NCBI GenBank assembly: GCA_964433225.1
Contig: CAYSQA010000001.1
Location: 57,635 to 121,634, forward strand
DNA: 64,000 nucleotides
Source: CG2-30-36-39 sp964433225
Lineage (GTDB): Bacteria; Patescibacteriota; Microgenomatia; UBA1400; PJMF01
Direction: 5' to 3'
Part shown: positions 59,322-64,000 of the stretch, one piece after another
Layout: each line of letters starts with the position of its first letter
How positions within the stretch are numbered: the stretch's first letter is position 1
Translations under genes and position numbers: made by a program
The notes under the pieces: model-generated
What the model was told of the DNA's origin: nothing
Seen by the model: only the letters and a program-made list of their open reading frames with translations
Database searches by the model: none

Positions 59322-61028
59322 ATGAATATTCTTGGAATTTCTTGTTATTACCATGATTCGGCAGCTTGCTTAATAACAGATGGATTAATCAAAGCGGCTG
59401 TTGCCGAAGAGAGATTCACTAGAAAAAAACATGATAATAGTTTCCCTTTTAAAGCTATTGACTATTGCTTAAAAGAATTTAAAAAATCAATTAATGAGCT
59501 AGACGCTATAGTTTTTTATGAAAAACCCATTATTAAATTTGAAAGAATAATTCATCAACATTTAGAAAATTTTCCTAAAAGTCTTCCTGCTGCTATAGAA
59601 TCAATTCCTCAATGGTTTGATCAAAAACTTAGAATAGAAAAAATTTTGAAAGAAAAACTAAATTACTATGGAAAAATATATTACTCATCACACCACTTGT
59701 CTCACGCTGCTAGTGCTTACTATTTATCAGGATTTGAAAAATCTGTAATTTTAACCATTGATGGTGTCGGAGAATGGGCAACTACCACATTGGGAGTTGG
59801 CAAAAACAAAAATATTAAAATTGACCAAGAAATTAATTTTCCTCACTCTCTTGGCTTACTTTATAGCACTCTTACTACTTATCTTGGTTTTTCTGCCAAT
59901 GATGCTGAATATAAGGTAATGGGTTTGGCTGCTTATGGAAATCCAGATAAATACATGGATAAATTTGATCAATTGATAACTCAATTTCCTGATGGTAGCT
60001 ACCAGCTAAATCAAAAATATTTTGATTTTGATTGGTCCAATAAAAAAATGTACTCCAAAAAACTTGTTAAGCTATTTGGTCATAAGCCTAGAAAACCAGA
60101 GAGTCATGCTTACAAGTATCACCAAGACATTGCTGCTTCACTGCAAAAAAAACTTGAAGAAATAGTGATTAATCTGTTGAACCAAGCTTATAAAAAATAC
60201 AAGTTACCGAATCTTTGTTTATCTGGTGGAGTTGCCTTAAATTCTGTCTTGAATGGAAAAATACTTACATCAACTCCATTTAAAAGGTTGTATATCCCGC
60301 CTGATCCTGGAGATGCTGGTGGAGCCATGGGAGCAGCCCTTTATTTGGCCGCTCAAAAAGACAAACACCTCATTCAATGGAAAAAATTCACTCCATATTT
60401 GGGACCAGAATATGCTTGGTATGAGGTACAAAAAACCCTCAAAAAAATGAATATTGCTTACACCTTTTATCCAAATAAGGACAAGTTGATTAAAAGTGTT
60501 GCAAAAAAACTAAAAAAGCAAAAAATCATTGGCTGGTTTCAAGGAAAAATGGAATGGGGCCCAAGGGCTCTAGGTAACAGAAGTATTTTGGCTTCTGCCA
60601 CAAATATTAAGATGAGAGATATTATTAATAAAAAGGTTAAACACAGAGAGCTTTTCCGTCCTTTTGCCCCGGTAATCTTGGAAGACCACATTAATAAATA
60701 CTTCGAAGCAGATCAAAACTTGCCTGTTTCTGCCAGATATATGCTCATGGTCTACCCTTTTAAAAATATTGGCTATAAACAAGTTCCTGCAGTTGTTCAT
60801 GTTGATGGTAGTGGCAGGCTCCAAACTTTAACCAAAAAAGACAATCCCTGGTACTACTCTCTTATTGAAGAATACGAAAAACTAACTCAAGTGCCGATTA
60901 TCATTAATACTTCATTTAATGTACGCGGGGAACCAATAGTTTGTAGCCCCAAAGATGCTATAAACTGCTTTTTACATACAGATATAGACTATTTGGTCAT
61001 TGATCAATTTATTTGTAGAAAGAAATAG
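59322..61028 (+). CDS. O-carbamoyltransferase, NodU/CmcH family
   Basis: These enzymes move a carbamoyl group from carbamoyl phosphate via carbamoyl-AMP to a hydroxyl. The 568 aa start MNILGISCYYHDSAACLI, have HHLSHAASAYYLSGF (metal His), LSGGVALNSVLNGKI and the YrdC-like C-terminal part with MEWGPRALGNRSILA and INTSFNVRGEPIV. The length fits TobZ/NodU. With DUF5989 and SxtJ-like genes before it and an SGNH gene after, it should carbamoylate a surface glycan. Confidence 0.93.
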   Translation: MNILGISCYYHDSAACLITDGLIKAAVAEERFTRKKHDNSFPFKAIDYCLKEFKKSINELDAIVFYEKPIIKFERIIHQHLENFPKSLPAAIESIPQWFDQKLRIEKILKEKLNYYGKIYYSSHHLSHAASAYYLSGFEKSVILTIDGVGEWATTTLGVGKNKNIKIDQEINFPHSLGLLYSTLTTYLGFSANDAEYKVMGLAAYGNPDKYMDKFDQLITQFPDGSYQLNQKYFDFDWSNKKMYSKKLVKLFGHKPRKPESHAYKYHQDIAASLQKKLEEIVINLLNQAYKKYKLPNLCLSGGVALNSVLNGKILTSTPFKRLYIPPDPGDAGGAMGAALYLAAQKDKHLIQWKKFTPYLGPEYAWYEVQKTLKKMNIAYTFYPNKDKLIKSVAKKLKKQKIIGWFQGKMEWGPRALGNRSILASATNIKMRDIINKKVKHRELFRPFAPVILEDHINKYFEADQNLPVSARYMLMVYPFKNIGYKQVPAVVHVDGSGRLQTLTKKDNPWYYSLIEEYEKLTQVPIIINTSFNVRGEPIVCSPKDAINCFLHTDIDYLVIDQFICRKK

Positions 61029-62026
61029 TGAAACTATCTCAAAAAAAGATTTTTCTTTACCTAATAGTTGCTTTAGAAATCATTGGTGGTATCGCTGGGT
61101 TATATTTTTTCTATAAACATCAAATCAGTAAAAAACCTCAACATATCACTCTGATTGAAAAAGAAAGTCTAACTTTCCCTAAAAAAGAAAATTTTGTTTA
61201 CTTTTATGAATTAGAAAAAGACATAAAACATACCGTTCAACCAAGTTGGCTGAGTTATTCAGTTACCTACAATCACAATAAAGATGGCCTAAATGATAGA
61301 TTTGACTACTCAATTAACCAAGAAAACAACATTTTTCGCATTATCACTTTGGGTGATTCATTCACCTACGGACAATATGTTCCTACAGAAAAAAACTGGA
61401 CCGAATTATTGGAAGATGAACTCAATGAGAGATTAAGTAATTCAGAAATTAAATTCGAAGTAATTAATCTGGGAATGCCTGGCTATGATATTCCTTATAT
61501 TGTTGAAAGATATAAAACCCATGGTAATAAATATCAACCAGATTTAGTTATTTGGTTTGAGTCTGGCTCTGGTTTTATTAGAAATACAGAAGAAACAAAA
61601 TTTTTTATTGATGATTGTGAGAAAAAAAATGGAAAAGATAGTGAAGTGATAATGAAAAAAACTGAGTTGCAGTGTTGGGAAAAAGCTCAAAAAAAATTAA
61701 TGGAAAAATATGGTAGTGAAGAAAAACTAAATGAATTTTTCAATCTTTATTTAGATGATTTTTTTGAGTTTTTCCCTGATAAAACAAAAATCATTTTTTT
61801 TACATTTCAACAACCAACTCATTATGAAAGCACTATCCACAGATTGATAAAATTCAGAAGAACAAACTATCCAGAAGTTTTAATTAAGGACATTGTTCCT
61901 GACATAAATGAACTTAAACAAACACTCCCAGATAGTCATCCCAATGAAGAAGGTCACCAAACAATTAAAAAAGCTATTTATTCTTACCTAGAGAAAAAAA
62001 TCAAAAATAACTACTGGTCTTTTTAA
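61028..62026 (+). CDS. membrane-anchored SGNH/GDSL hydrolase
   Basis: The 332-aa protein has an N-terminal membrane helix (residues 6-26, KIFLYLIVALEIIGGIAGLYF), then the SGNH core: IITLGDSFTYGQYV (nucleophile Ser), LGMPGYDIPYIVERY and DSHPNEEGHQ (Asp-x2-His). It acts outside the membrane, probably on esterified glycan. GTG 61028 shares a base with the previous stop. It overlaps thrS by 4 nt convergently. Confidence 0.85.
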   Translation: MKLSQKKIFLYLIVALEIIGGIAGLYFFYKHQISKKPQHITLIEKESLTFPKKENFVYFYELEKDIKHTVQPSWLSYSVTYNHNKDGLNDRFDYSINQENNIFRIITLGDSFTYGQYVPTEKNWTELLEDELNERLSNSEIKFEVINLGMPGYDIPYIVERYKTHGNKYQPDLVIWFESGSGFIRNTEETKFFIDDCEKKNGKDSEVIMKKTELQCWEKAQKKLMEKYGSEEKLNEFFNLYLDDFFEFFPDKTKIIFFTFQQPTHYESTIHRLIKFRRTNYPEVLIKDIVPDINELKQTLPDSHPNEEGHQTIKKAIYSYLEKKIKNNYWSF

Positions 62027-63852
62027 GAACTTTTTTCTTCAATTAGTTGTTTTACTTGTTCCAAATAACCTTCAACCGATAAACTTTCTTGTTCCCCTTC
62101 ACGAACCCGAAGATTAACCTTATTAGCTTCAACCTCTTGGTCACCAATCACCAACATCTGAGGGATTTTTTCCAGTTGGGCTGCTCTAATTTTGGCTGGT
62201 AACCGATCACTACGATCATCTACCTCTACCCTAATATCAAGTTCTTCTAATTTAGCTTGTAGTTCTTTGACAAAATCTAAATGTCTGTCTGCAATTGGTA
62301 GTATTTTTACTTGAACTGGTGATAACCAAAATGGAAATGCTCCACCATAGTGTTCAATTAAAATTGACAAGAATCTTTCGATCGAACCCATGATGGCTAC
62401 ATGTAACATTACCACTCGCTCTTTCTCACCCTGTTCATTGATACAAGCCAGATCAAATCTTTCAGGCATATTAAAATCCAACTGAATCGTAGCTACTTGC
62501 CATTCTCGACCCAAAGAATCAAAAGCCATAAAATCAATCTTTGGACCATAAAAAGCAGCCTCACCAACAGCTTCGACGGCTTCTTTGCCTCTAAATCTAG
62601 CTAGTTCTCTTAAGGTTTGTTCTGCAGTAGCCCAACGTTCTTCTCCGCCGAGGTATTTAGCTGGTTCATTGGGATCGTGGAGTGACAACCTCACCTGCAA
62701 GTCAAAACCAAAAGCCCCGTAAAACTTCTCAACAATGTCCCAAACTGCATTAGCTTCAGCTTTAACTTGATTGGGTCGACAAAAAACATGAGAGTCATCT
62801 TGAGTGATAGCTCTGACGCGTGATAAACCGTTCAATTCTCCGGTTTGCTCATCACGATAAACCATAGTGGTATTAGCGTAACGTTGGGGCATTTCACGGT
62901 AACTCATCTGCTTACGAGCAAAGATTTGAGTGTGATGAGGACAATTCATTGGTTTCATCACAAATTCATGACCCTCCCGTGTCACCATCCTGAATAGTTC
63001 ATCACCAAACTTATCCCAATGACCACTGGTTTGATAAAGGTCTTTCTTAGTAATGTGAGGAATTTCTACTTTTGAGTAACCTTTGGCTTTTCGTAATGAC
63101 CACACAAAATCATCAAGCAAGACTCTCATTTGGGTGCCTTTTGGCGTCCAGAGTGGTAAACCAGGACCAACTAAATCAGAAAAAGTAAATAAATCTAAAG
63201 TTTTTCCTAATTTACGATGATCACGTTTCTTAGCTTCTTCTAGTTTATTAATATAAACATCCAATTCAGTTTGGGAAGCAAAAGCTGTCCCATAGATTCT
63301 GGTCAGCATTTTATTCTTTTCATCTCCTCGCCAATAAGCACCAGCCACACTCAAAAGTTTGAAAGCTTTGATTTCACCGATTTTTTCAACATGAGGACCA
63401 CTACAAAGATCAACAAAAGCTGATTTAATTTCTACTCCACCAGTTTTTAAACTAACTTCATCGGCTTCAACTTGATCCTTAGTCCCAGTTAAATAAACCG
63501 TCACCGGTTGTTTATCACCTTCAATTTCATCTAACCATTCTTGTTTGAATGGATTATCAGCAAACAATTTTCTAGCTGTTGCTATAGACACTTCTACTCG
63601 CTTCATCAAAAAATTGAGTTGAATAAGCTTCTTCATTTGTTTTTCAATCTTGGGAAAATCAGCCTCACTAATTTTCAAATCACCGGTCACATCAAAATCA
63701 AAATAAAAACCCTCATCAGTAGCTGGCCCCATGGCCATAATCACTTTATCTTGACCATAAAGTTGATGCATCGCCAAAGTTAACACATGTTCAGCGGAGT
63801 GCCTTAGTTTCCATAATTGATCAAGGGCTGATTGCTCTACTTTATTTGCCAT
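62023..63852 (-). CDS. thrS: threonine--tRNA ligase, TGS-less
   Basis: ThrRS charges tRNA-Thr. The 609-aa protein lacks the N-terminal TGS domain and begins in the editing domain (LRHSAEHVLTLAM; CSGPHV). The class II core has KPMNCPHHTQIFARKQMSYREMPQRYA and the closing motif AIMGSIERFLSILIEHYGG, then the anticodon-binding domain (SPVQVKILPIADRHLDF). AAAGGA lies 7 nt before ATG 63852. Its leader contains a Thr-codon attenuator. Confidence 0.95.
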   Translation of the reverse strand: MANKVEQSALDQLWKLRHSAEHVLTLAMHQLYGQDKVIMAMGPATDEGFYFDFDVTGDLKISEADFPKIEKQMKKLIQLNFLMKRVEVSIATARKLFADNPFKQEWLDEIEGDKQPVTVYLTGTKDQVEADEVSLKTGGVEIKSAFVDLCSGPHVEKIGEIKAFKLLSVAGAYWRGDEKNKMLTRIYGTAFASQTELDVYINKLEEAKKRDHRKLGKTLDLFTFSDLVGPGLPLWTPKGTQMRVLLDDFVWSLRKAKGYSKVEIPHITKKDLYQTSGHWDKFGDELFRMVTREGHEFVMKPMNCPHHTQIFARKQMSYREMPQRYANTTMVYRDEQTGELNGLSRVRAITQDDSHVFCRPNQVKAEANAVWDIVEKFYGAFGFDLQVRLSLHDPNEPAKYLGGEERWATAEQTLRELARFRGKEAVEAVGEAAFYGPKIDFMAFDSLGREWQVATIQLDFNMPERFDLACINEQGEKERVVMLHVAIMGSIERFLSILIEHYGGAFPFWLSPVQVKILPIADRHLDFVKELQAKLEELDIRVEVDDRSDRLPAKIRAAQLEKIPQMLVIGDQEVEANKVNLRVREGEQESLSVEGYLEQVKQLIEEKSS

Positions 63853-63874
63853 ATATATCCTTTTCTTCAGGTTG

Positions 63875-63896
63875 TTGTTGCAACAATGTTATTGTA
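63875..63896 (-). promoter_or_regulatory. internal promoter with palindrome before thrS
   Basis: A TACAAT box (63891-63896, minus strand) followed by the 12-bp palindrome TTGTTGCAACAA (63875-63886) lies after the attenuator hairpin. It could give attenuator-independent basal expression of thrS. Confidence 0.4.
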
Positions 63897-63921
63897 CTTG
63901 CTTTTAACTGTTTTTTGATAC

Positions 63922-63999
63922 TAAAAAACCCCTCTTGCAAGGGGTGTCATGTCTTTTAGTTACCACACACAACACACCCTAGCCAAGGGTTGTAGTAGT
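63922..63999 (-). promoter_or_regulatory. threonine attenuator of thrS
   Basis: On the minus strand the window opens inside a short reading frame with four consecutive Thr codons ACT ACT ACA ACC (63999-63988), then CTT GGC TAG. The Thr codons run into the left arm of hairpin ACCCT/AGGGT (63990-63976). GGGTGT of its right arm can alternatively pair with ACACCC (63942-63947), which is the left arm of the terminator ACCCCT/AGGGGT (63928-63945) followed by T6 (63923-63928). This is the logic of ribosome-mediated attenuation: a ribosome stalled for Thr-tRNA would favour the antiterminator and let thrS be transcribed. Confidence 0.75.
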
Positions 64000-64000
64000 G

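Noticed and set aside
1..64000. CRISPR arrays, insertion sequences, rRNA genes
   Set aside because: No regularly spaced repeats, transposase or rRNA stretches were seen in the window.
1..64000. UGA recoding (as in Gracilibacteria/Absconditabacteria)
   Set aside because: TGA serves as stop in several genes, genes do not contain in-frame TGA, and the tRNA-Trp has anticodon CCA.

Overview
The window reads as a chromosome segment of a Candidate Phyla Radiation bacterium (Patescibacteria, most like the Microgenomates/CPR-type gene content). The A+T-rich base composition, tight packing, very short spacers, archaeal-type UMP kinase, shortened ribosomal proteins, SGNH/Nudix/HAD clusters of unclear role and low-complexity surface-type proteins all fit this; the assignment is an inference from gene content, not a search result. 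TGA is used as a normal stop (for example at 23333 and 34526) and a tRNA-Trp(CCA) is present, so the standard bacterial code applies.

Layout. 1-5840: an S41 protease cut by the window edge, glmS, an unusual promoter/leader region, the rpsF-ssb-rpsR operon and ychF, all on the minus strand. 5872-10442: a six-gene minus-strand cluster (Gfo/Idh/MocA dehydrogenase, SDR, P-loop kinase, Nudix, unknown, SGNH-Nudix fusion). 10564-15800: small transporter, cupin, FAD protein, GT28-like glycosyltransferase, tgt, radC. 15807-27970: slipin, cysS, two Gln-rich proteins, hpf, recR, tmk, a Maf-like protein, then dUTPase, DHFR-like and CofE-like genes, dCMP-deaminase-like, HIT, thyA and nadE, i.e. most of dTTP and folate metabolism. 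28008-37141: nadD, topA, dprA, PBP2, MreD, MreC and a degenerate MreB-like protein. 37238-43555: O-antigen-ligase-like protein, HD protein, def, fmt, a zinc-ribbon protein, bL28, an M50 protease and UMP kinase. 43676-50513: orphan response regulator, HAD, a glycosyltransferase, bL33, four tRNAs (Trp, Thr, Tyr, Thr), a long-hairpin RNA candidate and galU. 50826-52810: secE-nusG-rplK-rplA. 53455-56775: a translationally coupled five-gene nucleoside/nucleobase operon with a QueC-like ATPase. 56850-62026: transporter, membrane protein and a DUF5989/SxtJ/carbamoyltransferase/SGNH cassette. 62023-64000: thrS with what looks like a threonine-codon attenuator in its leader.

Main points for a second look: (1) a ribosome-mediated attenuator before thrS; (2) the five-gene nucleotide operon at 53455-56775; (3) an MreB-like protein that has lost its nucleotide-binding motifs but keeps the mreB position; (4) duplicated tRNA 3' ends around short hairpin-rich segments at two tRNA genes; (5) a recurrent -10 box exactly 6-8 nt from start codons, implying widespread leaderless transcription; (6) a long rod-like RNA candidate near the tRNAs; and (7) a strong promoter reading into a possible frameshifted small basic protein upstream of glmS.
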